Positions 32,219 through 40,824 of a stretch of 40,824 nucleotides of DNA are shown piece after piece. Source of the DNA: Duncaniella sp. (GTDB taxonomy: Bacteria > Bacteroidota > Bacteroidia > Bacteroidales > Muribaculaceae); assembly GCA_029060405.1 (NCBI GenBank), contig JAIDUB010000115.1, forward strand, positions 1-40,824. The letters run 5' to 3'. Both the position numbers and the translations under genes were made by a program. Each line of letters begins with the position of its first letter. Position 1 is the stretch's first letter. Under the pieces are notes generated by a model. That model did not search any database and was not told the origin of the DNA. It saw nothing but the letters and a program-made list of their open reading frames with translations.

Positions 32219-33655
32219 TTATTTAGCTTTCGTGCCCTTGGCAAATCCTATCTGGGAGCGTACGCAGCGGAAGCCGATGTAGGAGCGCTGCTCGTTCTGA
32301 TACTCCCACATGCGTATGTCGGAGCGGATATTGTGGGCGACATCTTTCCATGAGCCGCCGCGCACGATCTTGCGCTTCATGCGGTAGGGATCCTCCTTGG
32401 CGGCGTCGTAGCGGTACTCGGGATTGAGGTCAGAGGTGAGTTTCGACACACTCTCGGTGTAGGCGGTCGAGGTCCACTCGCTCACGTTACCGGCCATGTC
32501 GTAGAGGCCGAAATCGTTGGGCGAATATGTTCCCACTTTCGATGTGATCAGTTGGCCGTCCTGCACGTAGTTGCCCTCCTGAGGCTTGAAGTTGGCATAG
32601 AAGCAGCCTTTGTCCTCGGTCAGCGGCAGGTCTCCCTCCCACGGATATATGTTCTCGCTGTTGCCGGCGCGGGCCGCATATTCCCATTCGGCCTCGGTGG
32701 GGAGGCGGTAGGGCTCGATATACACACCCTCGCGGCCGAGCGAGCGGCGGAGGAAATCGGTGCGCCAGTTGGCAAACGCGTTGGCCTGCTCCCAGCTCAC
32801 ACCTACCACCGGATAGTCGTTGTAACCTCCGTGGGAGAAATACAGGCGGGTATAAGGCTCGTTGTAGGCATTATCGAAGTCGTTGATCCAAGCGGTGGTG
32901 TCGGGATACACGTTCACGATATAAGTATTCAGGAAGTCGTAAGGACCGGTGAGCGTGCGCGTGATGGTCTGACGGATTATCTCACCCTCGTCGTTGACAA
33001 ATGCCGTGTCCTTCGAGATCATGGGATTGGTCGTAGGGGTGGGTCGGTCAGTATTATATTCGCGGCGCTCGGCGTTGGTGCGGTTCTTGCGGCGGGCAGC
33101 CTCGGTGTGGTTATACACCTCGTAGCGGTAGTTGAGCTGCTCGTGGTCGAGCTCGTGCACGCCGGTTATGGGGTTGATGCGGTATACGCTCTCGATGGCG
33201 CGGCGCTCATCTTCATTGGCGTTACGCCAAGGGATGGGCTTGCTCCAGTTGAGGTGAGGGGTCACGGGGTTGCCGTCGCGATCCTCCTCGATCTTGAATT
33301 CCTCGTTGCCGCCGTAGGCGGGATCGGCGAGGCGCTCGCGGATGATGGAGTCGCGCACCCAGTGAACGAACTGCTTGTATTTCGAGTTGGTGATTTCTGT
33401 TTCATCCATCCAGAAAGCGTCGACCGACACGCCGCGGGCATCAGCGCGGAGATTCCACAGGCTGTCGGCTTTGGACGGACCCATCTTGACTGAGCCGCGT
33501 GACACGAGCACCATGCCGTAGGGGGTGGGTTCGGCCCACGATGTGCCCGATACACCGGTCACCTCGCCGCCTGCCGAGCCGTGGGAGCCTGAGGCACACG
33601 ACGCTACCGAGCCGAGCACGATTGAAGTAAGGAGAAAATGAAATATTTTTTTCAT
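32219..33655 (-). CDS. gldK: T9SS outer-membrane lipoprotein GldK/PorK
   Basis: The 478-residue product has a lipoprotein signal (lipobox SVASC, Cys20) and an FGE-sulfatase (sulfatase-modifying-factor) fold. Blocks that show this are VDAFWMDETEITNSKYKQFV, YPVVGVSWEQANAFANWR, YRLPTEAEWEYAARAG, LYDMAGNVSEWTSTAY and RGGSWKDVAHNIRSDIRMWE. In T9SS this fold is structural, not enzymatic. GldK forms the outer-membrane-attached ring with GldN. It starts the gldKLMN block, 26 bases after the porP gene. Confidence 0.95.
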   Translation of the reverse strand: MKKIFHFLLTSIVLGSVASCASGSHGSAGGEVTGVSGTSWAEPTPYGMVLVSRGSVKMGPSKADSLWNLRADARGVSVDAFWMDETEITNSKYKQFVHWVRDSIIRERLADPAYGGNEEFKIEEDRDGNPVTPHLNWSKPIPWRNANEDERRAIESVYRINPITGVHELDHEQLNYRYEVYNHTEAARRKNRTNAERREYNTDRPTPTTNPMISKDTAFVNDEGEIIRQTITRTLTGPYDFLNTYIVNVYPDTTAWINDFDNAYNEPYTRLYFSHGGYNDYPVVGVSWEQANAFANWRTDFLRRSLGREGVYIEPYRLPTEAEWEYAARAGNSENIYPWEGDLPLTEDKGCFYANFKPQEGNYVQDGQLITSKVGTYSPNDFGLYDMAGNVSEWTSTAYTESVSKLTSDLNPEYRYDAAKEDPYRMKRKIVRGGSWKDVAHNIRSDIRMWEYQNEQRSYIGFRCVRSQIGFAKGTKAK

Positions 33656-33681
33656 AAGTCGCGTTATGTGGAGTCACGCCG

Positions 33682-34695
33682 TCACATGAGGCGTATGCTC
33701 TTGTGTTTGTTTTTATTTTTTTCCGAGAAGTCGAGTTTAAGACTGTACCCGGCGAATATCTCGTGGCTGCCCGACGATGCCTTGGCTATGGCCGTGGTGG
33801 GATAGTCGAAGCTGTAGCCTAAGAAGAACCCTTTGATATCAACTCCTATCATAGCCGATACGGCATCGTTGTAGCGATAGGCAAGGCCGGCCGACAGAAA
33901 TTTGTTGTATCTCACCCGTGCCGTGACATCGAAGGTCGTGAAAGTGAAATCGCTGCGCACGAGCATGGAGGGTATCACTTCAAATAACGTATTTTTTATC
34001 GGAATATTGCTGCCGGCCATGAAATATAGGGTGCGCGGAGCGGTAAATTCAAAATTTTTAGCACTTGTGCCTTCGGCCGACGTGCCGCCGGTAGCGGTCT
34101 GGGAGTCGGAGGTAAACGTGACGGTGGGATTATTGGCGTGAAGCAGCGAGATTCCCGCCCAGAACTTGGGATGATAGTAGTAGGCTCCCACGCCCAAGTC
34201 GAGGGCGTTGCCGCCTACGTCGTGCATCGGGATAGCCTCGTCGGTCGACTGGTGGTAGTCGTCATCGTCGGGGATAAACACTTCCGAGCCCTTGAACTTC
34301 TCGTTGAGCAGCCCCACGTTGATCGCCGCCGTGAGCACACCTTTGAAAAGGTTGATCTTGTATCCGGCCTGAAGGTCGGCGGTGATGTTGGTGTAGAGAC
34401 CCGCTGTCTCCTGCTGAAACATCACGCCCACGCCTATGCGCTTCCTGCCTATCTTTACGGGCATGTCGCCGGTGACTATGAAAGTGGTGGGAGCGTTGTC
34501 GATGCCTATCCACTGCAGGCGGGAACCGCCGCGGAGCCTGACGAAATCGGTCTCGCCCACGGCACCGGGGTTATAGTAGGTGGGCACGGCCCAATACTGG
34601 GTAAGTCGCGCGTCGGTCTGCGCCCGGGCATCGAGAAAGCCCAGCGCCATCATTACGAGCGGCATCAGCAGAAGTGTCAGACGGTTGCGTGTCAT
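33682..34695 (-). CDS. porP: PorP/SprF-family outer-membrane protein
   Basis: The 337-residue product has a signal peptide (about 1-25, ending FLDARAQ) and the PorP/SprF pattern. It opens with TQYWAVPTYYNPGAVGETDF and continues with a beta-barrel (ADLQAGYKINLFKGVLTAAI; DLGVGAYYYHPKFWAGISLL; FLSAGLAYRYNDAVSAMIGV). PorP/SprF proteins sit in the outer membrane with the T9SS ring and, in some cases, hold secreted filaments or adhesins. Its start overlaps the stop of the porT-like gene by 4 bases, and gldK follows, which marks it as the core copy. Confidence 0.92.
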   Translation of the reverse strand: MTRNRLTLLLMPLVMMALGFLDARAQTDARLTQYWAVPTYYNPGAVGETDFVRLRGGSRLQWIGIDNAPTTFIVTGDMPVKIGRKRIGVGVMFQQETAGLYTNITADLQAGYKINLFKGVLTAAINVGLLNEKFKGSEVFIPDDDDYHQSTDEAIPMHDVGGNALDLGVGAYYYHPKFWAGISLLHANNPTVTFTSDSQTATGGTSAEGTSAKNFEFTAPRTLYFMAGSNIPIKNTLFEVIPSMLVRSDFTFTTFDVTARVRYNKFLSAGLAYRYNDAVSAMIGVDIKGFFLGYSFDYPTTAIAKASSGSHEIFAGYSLKLDFSEKNKNKHKSIRLM

Positions 34696-35411
34696 TCGAA
34701 ATAGAAGGTGAATACCACCATATTGGAGCGCGCCTTGGCGAGCGATTGTGTAATCTTGAATTTGTCAGGATCATCCACAAGGTCGGGACGGTCGTGAATC
34801 AGTATGTCGGGCAGGCCGAAGCAGAACTTTATCTCGGGGATAAACTTGAAAAACGGCAGGTAGAAGTCACATCCGAACCCCACCGTAAGAAATGCGTCGA
34901 AAGCATTGGTCTTGAGATAGTCGCTCGACTTCTTGGCCACGTCGATCGCCGCCATCACGCCCCCGGTTATGTAGGGACGGGCGTTGCGCATGCGCATGCC
35001 CGAAAATTTCAGGTCGACAGGGAGCACTACGTAGGTCGACTTGAGATTCTGCGACAGCGTGGCGCCGGTGGTGTAGTCGCGCATGGTGATGTCGCGGTTG
35101 CCGAAATACATGCCCGGGGTGAAGCGCAGATTCAAGTAGTTGCTCAGGCGGTAGTCGATAAGACCGTTGACGCAGAAGCCCGGCGAGAACGCCGGCTGCT
35201 CCATAAACCATTGCTCGCCCCCGTCGGTGATGAAGCCGTTGTGGGTAAACGATATGTCCTGAGTGTGAGCTCCTATCGAGAAACCGAGATGCCACTTGCG
35301 CATGTCGGCATACGGGCGGTTCATCAGCTTGTCGTTCAGATTCTGTGACAAAGCCGACACCACTGCCGCAAGCAGCAGAAATATTGTTACTGACAGGCGT
35401 TTTTTCATCAT
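34692..35411 (-). CDS. porT: PorT-family outer-membrane protein
   Basis: The 239-residue product has a signal peptide (about 1-22, ending SALSQ) followed by an eight-stranded-type barrel. Characteristic PorT blocks are MNRPYADMRKWHLGFSIGAH, TPGMYFGNRDITMRDYTTGA, and YVVLPVDLKFSGMRMRNARP followed by YITGG. PorT is needed for type IX secretion in Porphyromonas; its exact role is unclear. It is the first gene of the leftward T9SS operon and overlaps porP by 4 bases. The start at 35411 is preferred because the leader peptide begins with MMKKRL. Its promoter must lie in the 90 bases shared with the divergent thioredoxin gene. Confidence 0.88.
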   Translation of the reverse strand: MMKKRLSVTIFLLLAAVVSALSQNLNDKLMNRPYADMRKWHLGFSIGAHTQDISFTHNGFITDGGEQWFMEQPAFSPGFCVNGLIDYRLSNYLNLRFTPGMYFGNRDITMRDYTTGATLSQNLKSTYVVLPVDLKFSGMRMRNARPYITGGVMAAIDVAKKSSDYLKTNAFDAFLTVGFGCDFYLPFFKFIPEIKFCFGLPDILIHDRPDLVDDPDKFKITQSLAKARSNMVVFTFYFE

Positions 35412-35439
35412 CTTTTTAACGTAATTATCCTCCCGAATA

Positions 35440-35470
35440 TTGTTTAACCCGAAAATTTACCATACCTTTG
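35440..35470 (+). promoter_or_regulatory. Promoter of the thioredoxin-like lipoprotein gene
   Basis: TACCTTTG (35463-35470) matches the -7 consensus. A TTGTTT -33-like site (about 35440-35445) lies 17 bases upstream. It is 30 bases before the ATG at 35501 and overlaps the earlier in-frame ATG at 35468, ruling that one out. Confidence 0.65.
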
Positions 35471-35500
35471 CCCAACAATCAAATAATTCAAATACCCGAA

Positions 35501-35971
35501 ATGAAAGCAATTTACATGTGTATGGCAGCCGCAGCCATGATGATGACCGCCTGCGGCAGCAAAGCCTCGACCGAATCAGCTGCCGAGACTGTGGAGGAAG
35601 GTGTGGAAAATCTCGTGGAAACTCCCGAAATCACCGAAGCCAACTATGAGCGCGGCACCGGTGTGATCGTATATACTCCCGCAAAATTCCCTGCCGAGGT
35701 GCAGCCTGACAAGGAACTTCCCGTAGTGATTGACTTCAACGCTACTTGGTGCGGTCCCTGCAAGCGCTTCGAACCCGTATTTGAAGAGTCGGCCAAAGCT
35801 CATCCCGAGGCAATCTATCTCTCGATCGATGTAGATGACAATCCCAAGGCTGCCGAGCAGTTTGGCGTGAAAAATATTCCTATGGTAGTGGTACTGATGC
35901 CCGACGGCACCACCCGCACTCAGGTAGGAGCGATGGATGAGGCTGAGTTCGCCGAATTCCTCGGATTCTGA
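35501..35971 (+). CDS. Thioredoxin-like lipoprotein
   Basis: The 156-residue product has a lipoprotein signal (lipobox MMTAC, Cys18), an acidic linker (about 22-50), and a thioredoxin fold with the redox pair Cys84/Cys87 in ATWCGPCKRF. The cis-proline is Pro127 in KNIPMVV. It probably reduces or isomerises disulfides of exported proteins from a membrane anchor facing the periplasm. It is transcribed away from the T9SS operon. Whether the two are functionally linked is unknown. The start is fixed by the promoter and the lipobox. Confidence 0.92.
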   Translation: MKAIYMCMAAAAMMMTACGSKASTESAAETVEEGVENLVETPEITEANYERGTGVIVYTPAKFPAEVQPDKELPVVIDFNATWCGPCKRFEPVFEESAKAHPEAIYLSIDVDDNPKAAEQFGVKNIPMVVVLMPDGTTRTQVGAMDEAEFAEFLGF

Positions 35972-35987
35972 TTCGTAAGAGCTGAAC

Positions 35988-36007
35988 GGCGGTCATGACA
36001 GTCCGCC
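35988..36007 (+). terminator. Hairpin after the thioredoxin-like gene
   Basis: GGCGG (35988-35992) pairs with CCGCC (36003-36007), followed by TTAAAATA. It is short but sits 17 bases after the stop. Confidence 0.45.
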
Positions 36008-36016
36008 TTAAAATAT

Positions 36017-36050
36017 ACCCCCGGCAGCCATTGATCCGGCTACAGGGGGT
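36017..36050 (-). terminator. Terminator of the second efflux operon
   Basis: On the minus strand ACCCCC and GTAGCC pair with GGCTGC and GGGGGT around an 8-base loop, and ATATTTTAA follows. It lies 31 bases after the stop of the permease gene at 36082. Confidence 0.7.
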
Positions 36051-36081
36051 GTTGTTTTCAGCCGTAGTATTCTCTGCGCCG

Positions 36082-37299
36082 CTACTCGTAGCGAATAGCT
36101 TCGATGGGGTCGAGATTGGATGCTTTCTTTGCCGGATACCAGCCGAAGAATACTCCCGTTACGGTGCATACGGCAAATGACAGTCCTACGGAATACAACT
36201 GGATGGCTACGGGCCAGTTGGCGATTATATGCACCAGCCATGTTGCCAGAAATCCCAGCAGAATGCCTATTATGCCGCCTGTCACGCTTATTATCACAGC
36301 CTCGATGAGAAACTGCGACAGGATGTCGATGCCGCGTGCGCCTATCGACATGCGCAGTCCTATCTCGCGGGTGCGCTCGGTCACCGATACATACATGATA
36401 TTCATGATGCCTATACCGCCCACGAGCAGCGATATCCCGGCTATGCATGCCAGCAGCACGGTCATCATGTCGCTCGTGGAGTTCATCATCTCGCTGAGTT
36501 CCTGCTGGGAGCGAATGGTGAAATCGTCGGCGGTGCCGTCGGCGAGTTTGTGGCGCAGACGCAGCAGTCCGGTTATCTCGTCGATTACATCGTCAGTCTC
36601 GTTTTCATCAACCGCGCTGGCAAATATTCCCTGTATGTAATCTATGGCAAGAATTCTTTTCATCACGGTGGTGTAGGGCGCCAGCACCACATCGTCTTGA
36701 TCCTGCCCCATTGAGTTGGTGCCTTTCGACTCGAGCACGCCTATCACGGTGAATGGTATGGTGCCGAATCTCACCACGCGCCCCAGCGGGTCCTCGCCGT
36801 TGGGAAACAGATTGTCAACCACCGTCTGACCGAGCACACACACTTTGGCGGCCGACTTGATGTCCTGATCGGAGAATATGCTGCCGTCCTTGATTTTCAG
36901 CTTGCGTATGTCGAGATAGTCAGGCGTGATGCCGTAGATTGTCGACGGATAGTTGTTGTTGCCGCTGATAAACTGGCCTCCGCTGTTGACCGACGGCGAT
37001 ATGGCTGCGATACCGGGCACTGTCTTGAGCGCTTCGTAGTCGGAGACTTCGAGTGTCTGCATATCGTCGGCGCTCTGTCTCACGCCGCCGCGCTGCATGT
37101 TGCCCGGATGAATCATTATCATGTTGGAGCCCATCTCGGAAATCTGCTCGCGGATGCTGTTTTTCGAGCCTTGCCCTATGGCGAGCATGGTTATTACCGA
37201 GCCCACGCCTATTATGATGCCGAGCATGGTCAGGAAGCAGCGCAGTTTATTGTTGTTGAGTGCTTTCAGCGCTATTTTCAGAAGATTGACTATATTCAT
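36082..37299 (-). CDS. MacB-type ABC permease
   Basis: The 405-residue product has an N-terminal helix (KLRCFLTMLGIIIGVGSVIT), a periplasmic MacB-like domain (about 45-275) with GSNMIMIHPGNMQRGG near its start, and three C-terminal helices. The coupling motif is VTERTREIGLRMSIGARGID. It starts 3 bases after the stop of its ATPase gene. As in split MacB systems of Bacteroidetes, ATPase and permease are separate polypeptides. It should work as a homodimer with the MacA-like and TolC-like proteins encoded upstream. Confidence 0.93.
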   Translation of the reverse strand: MNIVNLLKIALKALNNNKLRCFLTMLGIIIGVGSVITMLAIGQGSKNSIREQISEMGSNMIMIHPGNMQRGGVRQSADDMQTLEVSDYEALKTVPGIAAISPSVNSGGQFISGNNNYPSTIYGITPDYLDIRKLKIKDGSIFSDQDIKSAAKVCVLGQTVVDNLFPNGEDPLGRVVRFGTIPFTVIGVLESKGTNSMGQDQDDVVLAPYTTVMKRILAIDYIQGIFASAVDENETDDVIDEITGLLRLRHKLADGTADDFTIRSQQELSEMMNSTSDMMTVLLACIAGISLLVGGIGIMNIMYVSVTERTREIGLRMSIGARGIDILSQFLIEAVIISVTGGIIGILLGFLATWLVHIIANWPVAIQLYSVGLSFAVCTVTGVFFGWYPAKKASNLDPIEAIRYE

Positions 37300-37302
37300 G
37301 GG

Positions 37303-38052
37303 TCAGTCATTGTCGTTGGGTAACTCCTCGTAGGCGCGGCGTGCCGAGCGGGGAGAGGGATTGTGGGTGTCGGATATTATCTTTCCGTCGCGGAGCACTA
37401 TGTTGCGCGAGGAGTATTCGGCCAGTTCCGGATTATGGGTGACGAATATTATGGTGCGACCGCGCTGATGAAATTCCTGAAAGAGGGTGAGGATGCTGAA
37501 CGACGTGCGTGTGTCGAGGTTACCCGTGGCTTCGTCGGCGAGTATTATCACAGGGTCGTTGACGAGCGCGCGGGCTATGGCGACGCGCTGCTGCTGTCCG
37601 CCCGACATCTGATTGCTCTTGTGATACAGGCGTTCTTTCAGCCCCACGGCCTCCAGCGCTTTTATGGCGCGCTCGCGGCGCTCGGAGGCGCTTACCGATG
37701 AATTGTAGAGCAGCGGCAGCTCCACGTTCTCGATGGCCGTGGTCTTGGGAAGAAGGTTGTAGTTCTGGAACACGAAGCCTATCTTGCGGTTGCGGGTCAC
37801 GGCACGCTGATTCTTGCTCATCTTCTGCACCGACACGCCGTCGAGCACATATTCGCCCGACGTGGGTGTGTCGAGACATCCGAGCAGATTGAGCAGCGTG
37901 GATTTGCCCGAGCCTGAGGTTCCCATGATGGTGACGAACTCTCCCTCGTGGATGGTGAACGAGACTCCGCGCAGCGCCTTGACTTTCTCGCCGCCCACTA
38001 TGAACTCGCGGCGAAGGCGGTCTACCACTATTATCTTTTTCTTATCTTCCAT
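37303..38052 (-). CDS. ABC transporter ATPase (MacB type)
   Basis: The 249-residue product carries Walker A (GTSGSGKST), the Q-loop (FVFQNYNLL), the signature (MSGGQQQR), Walker B ([13 protein letters not shown]) and the switch histidine (VTHNPE). The start [17 protein letters not shown] at 38052 is chosen over an in-frame ATG at 38091, which would overlap the adaptor gene by 35 bases. It energises the MacB-type permease encoded next. Confidence 0.93.
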   Translation of the reverse strand: MEDKKKIIVVDRLRREFIVGGEKVKALRGVSFTIHEGEFVTIMGTSGSGKSTLLNLLGCLDTPTSGEYVLDGVSVQKMSKNQRAVTRNRKIGFVFQNYNLLPKTTAIENVELPLLYNSSVSASERRERAIKALEAVGLKERLYHKSNQMSGGQQQRVAIARALVNDPVIILADEATGNLDTRTSFSILTLFQEFHQRGRTIIFVTHNPELAEYSSRNIVLRDGKIISDTHNPSPRSARRAYEELPNDND

Positions 38053-38056
38053 CGTG

Positions 38057-39223
38057 TCACTTTTTCTTACTTCCCGGGGGCTGCGGGGCAAACGGACTGC
38101 GGGCTGCCGAGCCCGATGGCGCCGATGAGGCTACGGAATACCCCGTGGCTACTTTGTCGCCCGCGGTCACTCCGCTTTCCACTACCGAATAGATGCCGTT
38201 GGATGTGCCTGTGACCACGGCCTTGTTGACGAGGCGGTCGCCATCGACCACCCACACCGTACGTGAGCCCTCGGGTACCGATGCCTTCGACAGGGCTTCG
38301 CCGGCTTCGGGCAGATTCTTGGCACCCTCATGCTCCTCGGGAGTGAAATTGAATGCCGACACGGGCAGGAGAAGCACATCGTTTTCCTCCATCACATATA
38401 TTGTGAGGTTGGCTGTAAGGCCGGGGATAAGCTTGTGGTCGGGATTGGAGGTGGATACTATCACCTCGTAGGTCACCACATTGCTCTCGGTGGTGGGATT
38501 GAGGCGTACCTGCGTCACCGAGCCTTCAAAAAGGCGGTCGGGGTAGGCGTCGACCGAGAATGTCACGTGCTGTCCCATTTTCACCTGACCTATGTCGGCT
38601 TCGTCCACGTTGCCTACCACCTGCATGTTGTCGAGGTCGGCTATGGTGTAGAGATTGGCCACGCTCATGTTGGATACCACGGTCTGTCCCACCTCTACCT
38701 CTCGCGAAATCACTATGCCGTCGATAGGCGAATATATCTCGGCGTAGTTGAGGTTTTTGGCGGCGCGCACGCGGTCGGCGAGGGCTTTGTCGTAGGCCGC
38801 TTTCGATACCTCGAGATCTTTCTTCGAGGTCTGGTATTCATACTGGCTTATGAGCTGCTTCTCATACAGAGCCTTGTCGCGGTTGAAATTCGTGAGATTG
38901 TAGTCGTAGGTGAGTTTGGCCGATTCCACATTGGCCTCGGCGCTGCGCAGGTCGGCGTCGAGTATCGTTTTCTCGATTTCGGCTATAAGCTCGCCTTTCT
39001 TCACCACTGAGTTATAGTCGGCATAGAGCACCGAGATTATTCCGGTGACCTGTGTGCCCACGTCTACCGAGGTCACTGACTCCACCGTACCGGTGGCGGT
39101 TACGGTCTCCGACAGATTGCCTGACTCTACGGTGACGGTCTCGAGAGTCACCGATTCCTTGCTGCCGCAGCCGGTGAGCGCCGGCAGCAGCATGGTCAGG
39201 TAAAAGAGATGTTTAGCTTTCAT
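38057..39223 (-). CDS. MacA-like membrane-fusion lipoprotein
   Basis: The 388-residue product has a lipoprotein signal (lipobox LTGC, Cys19). Its adaptor domains are lipoyl halves (VDVGTQVTGIISVLYADYNS; YSPIDGIVISREVEVGQTVV), a coiled-coil hairpin (about 90-150), a beta-barrel, and a membrane-proximal domain. The C-terminus is a Pro/Ser/Gly tail ending PGSKKK. It connects the MacB-type transporter to the TolC-like channel encoded 14 bases upstream. Unlike the adaptor at 18481, it is lipid-anchored and has no membrane helix. Confidence 0.92.
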   Translation of the reverse strand: MKAKHLFYLTMLLPALTGCGSKESVTLETVTVESGNLSETVTATGTVESVTSVDVGTQVTGIISVLYADYNSVVKKGELIAEIEKTILDADLRSAEANVESAKLTYDYNLTNFNRDKALYEKQLISQYEYQTSKKDLEVSKAAYDKALADRVRAAKNLNYAEIYSPIDGIVISREVEVGQTVVSNMSVANLYTIADLDNMQVVGNVDEADIGQVKMGQHVTFSVDAYPDRLFEGSVTQVRLNPTTESNVVTYEVIVSTSNPDHKLIPGLTANLTIYVMEENDVLLLPVSAFNFTPEEHEGAKNLPEAGEALSKASVPEGSRTVWVVDGDRLVNKAVVTGTSNGIYSVVESGVTAGDKVATGYSVASSAPSGSAARSPFAPQPPGSKKK

Positions 39224-39237
39224 ATGAGTAAGGGTTG

Positions 39238-40533
39238 TTAATTCAGGGTAATTTCAGCCGTGCGGTAATACTGTATCATCTTCATTCCGAGTATGGCCAT
39301 GTATTTTGCCTGCAGCAGAGTGTGACGGGCTTCGGTGAGGGCGTTGTGGGCGGTCATCAGCTCGATGGGATCCACGTAGCCGAGTTCAAATTTCTCGTTG
39401 GTGAGGGTATCGGTGGCCGATGCGGCTTCGAGCTGTTCGGTGGCCGCATTGTAGCGTGACTGGGCGGTGCGGGTGTCGATGTACCAGTTCTCGACCTGCT
39501 GAGCCAGATTTATGCGTCGCTGGTCTATGTCGAGCTGCGCTCCCACGGTCTGCACGCGCGCTTTTCCTACCGCTGCCGAAGTCTTTTTGTTGTCAAGTAT
39601 GGGCACTGAGAGTGACAGTCCCACCTGTTCGCCGAAATTCTGCTTCATCGAGGTGCCGAATGAATTCCCGGGTGCCACGTATCCGGTGCCTACACCGGCT
39701 GACAGCGCTATCTTGGGCATGCGGCCCGAGCGTGCTATCTTCTCGTCGACTTCGCTGCTTTCGCGGGCGAGGCCGAGACTGCGCAGCTCCACGTCGGTGG
39801 CGAGGGCGAGATCGTAGCTCTCGTCGATAGGCGGCAGGGCTGCGAGGATGTCATCGGCGGTCCAGTCTACGGGCGCGGGTGTCACGTCCTGCTCTATGCC
39901 CAGCGACAGAAGCTGTTTCAGCTCAAGGCAGCGGGTATTGAACGTACCGCGGGCATTGACCAGAGCGTAGTTGTCCTGTTCGGCCTGCGAGCGTAGTTGC
40001 GCGTAGTCAACCCTCGAGGCTTTTCCTGCCTCCATGAGGGCACGGGCACGCTCGGCCTGCGCCTTGCTGAGTTGAGCCATCTCCTCGTAAATGTCGATCG
40101 ACTCGCGGGCATAAAGGATATTGAGATATACCTGAAGTATGTCGGTCTGAAGCGAGCGCATGGCTGCGTCGGTGTTCAGGCGGCTCATCTGAGAGCCAAT
40201 TTTGTCGCGGCGTATGGAGTTTTCGCGCTGTCCTCCGTCCCACACCGTCCATGCGGCATTGAAGCCGTAGTTGCTCGTATAGGAGTTGCGGGCGCCTGCG
40301 CCCCACGGATAGTTGGAATAGCCATGGGTGGTGGAGAAGTCGAGCGACGGTTGCCACTGTGCCTCGGCCTCGCTCAGCGATATGTCGGCTGTCTGCTCGC
40401 TCAGACGGGTTTTCATCAGCGAGATATTGTGTTGGCGGGCATAGTCCACGCAATCGGCGTAGGTCCACACCTCGGCGCTTGCGGTAGCGATTCCGGCCGC
40501 AAGTCCCAGAGTGAGAAGGAAGCGATGTTTCAT
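39238..40533 (-). CDS. TolC-family outer-membrane efflux protein
   Basis: The 431-residue product has a signal peptide (about 1-20) and opens with EVWTYADCVDYARQHNISLM, the typical OEP start. Two halves of long alpha-hairpins and short barrel strands follow (DFSTTHGYSNYP; IALSAGVGTGYVAPG). It is the outer-membrane channel of the second efflux system and the first gene of that operon. Gene order (channel, adaptor, ATPase, permease) is the reverse of the operon at 17170-22723. Confidence 0.92.
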   Translation of the reverse strand: MKHRFLLTLGLAAGIATASAEVWTYADCVDYARQHNISLMKTRLSEQTADISLSEAEAQWQPSLDFSTTHGYSNYPWGAGARNSYTSNYGFNAAWTVWDGGQRENSIRRDKIGSQMSRLNTDAAMRSLQTDILQVYLNILYARESIDIYEEMAQLSKAQAERARALMEAGKASRVDYAQLRSQAEQDNYALVNARGTFNTRCLELKQLLSLGIEQDVTPAPVDWTADDILAALPPIDESYDLALATDVELRSLGLARESSEVDEKIARSGRMPKIALSAGVGTGYVAPGNSFGTSMKQNFGEQVGLSLSVPILDNKKTSAAVGKARVQTVGAQLDIDQRRINLAQQVENWYIDTRTAQSRYNAATEQLEAASATDTLTNEKFELGYVDPIELMTAHNALTEARHTLLQAKYMAILGMKMIQYYRTAEITLN

Positions 40534-40565
40534 CTATTAATCTATACTCGGTTAATGTATGGCGG

Positions 40566-40591
40566 CAAAATTAAGCACATATATTAGTAAA
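40566..40591 (-). promoter_or_regulatory. Promoter of the second efflux operon
   Basis: TAATTTTG on the minus strand (40573 to 40566) fits TAnnTTTG. A TTTAC -33-like site lies about 18 bases upstream. It is about 33 bases before the ATG at 40533. Confidence 0.6.
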
Positions 40592-40660
40592 TAAAAAAGA
40601 AATAGACCAATCTCCACTTTTTATCGACGAATTTTTCCCTTGCCCGATATTGCACTTCGC

Positions 40661-40824
40661 GGCTGTGTCAAAATATACTATTTCAAAATGAGTATCGGCG
40701 TCCGGAGGCCGCCGAGTTCTTCGCGAGCGAAGCGGCAAGCCGTCTCCTCGTAGCCCGGGTCGCCGAAGCACTGCGGAGGCGCCCCGGGTAAACGGAAATG
40801 ATCCAAAAGGCGCCCGATAGGCCG
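40661..40824 (+). mobile_element. MITE-like element, cut by the window end
   Basis: It starts with GGCTGTGTCAAAATATACTA, the end type of the 204-bp element at 23128-23331. The first 57 bases closely match that element's right end in inverted orientation. The body carries a CCCGGG...CCCGGG hairpin near 40757-40789. The far end lies outside the window, so it could be a solo short element or the edge of a larger insertion sequence. No real gene is seen between 40534 and 40824. Confidence 0.5.

Noticed and set aside
32552-33493. 313-codon plus-strand frame
   Set aside because: It is antisense to gldK, which has complete FGE-fold motifs.

Overview
The window looks like a piece of a Bacteroidales chromosome, most probably from the Muribaculaceae or a close relative. 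The grounds are a complete PorT-PorP-GldKLMN type IX secretion (T9SS) core, Bacteroidetes promoters (-7 box TAnnTTTG), TonB and pectin-degradation genes, and lipoboxes and signal peptides of that phylum. Taxonomy is inferred from gene content; no rRNA gene is present.

Layout. Bases 1-6350 are an accessory island unlike the rest of the window. Four AT-rich genes of unknown family (595, 2200, 3204, 4218) sit between GC-rich, hairpin-dense repeats and broken RHS-like sequence. Each is followed within 8-42 bases by the same short signal-peptide-like 'head' sequence. A stray fifth unit (AT-rich membrane-protein gene plus head plus repeat, minus strand) lies at 22871-24300. I read this as an array of orphan polymorphic-toxin immunity-type cassettes. 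A toxin-tail-like remnant overlaps the start of the 4218 gene.

Bases 6415-9479 (minus) hold an IhtA/IhtB-like pair: a TonB-dependent receptor and a periplasmic CbiK-type chelatase, separated by a 169-bp near-palindrome. Bases 9670-10324 encode two small membrane proteins, followed by a strong terminator. Bases 10589-12731 encode an OmpR-type two-component system. Bases 12862-16005 encode a multidomain family-9 pectate lyase with a C-terminal region resembling a T9SS sorting domain, followed by a small PepSY-like lipoprotein gene (16200).

Bases 16887-22723 (minus) are a tripartite ABC efflux operon: ATPase, two MacB/FtsX-type permeases, membrane fusion protein, TolC, and a small membrane protein. 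Bases 22724-23838 are repeat DNA. Bases 24480-28442 (minus) encode a GH28 pectinase, a mannose-1-phosphate guanylyltransferase and an AGCS amino-acid:sodium symporter. Bases 28450-35411 (minus) are the T9SS core operon. A thioredoxin-like lipoprotein gene (35501) is divergent from it. Bases 36082-40533 (minus) are a second efflux operon (TolC, MacA-like, MacB ATPase, permease). The right edge (40661-40824) is a copy of a mobile-looking inverted-repeat element also found at 23128-23331.

How the genes fit together. The pectate lyase and GH28 enzyme point to pectin use, and the lyase is a plausible substrate of the T9SS encoded about 12 kb away. The receptor/chelatase pair points to tetrapyrrole or metal capture. 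The left island is the most unusual part.
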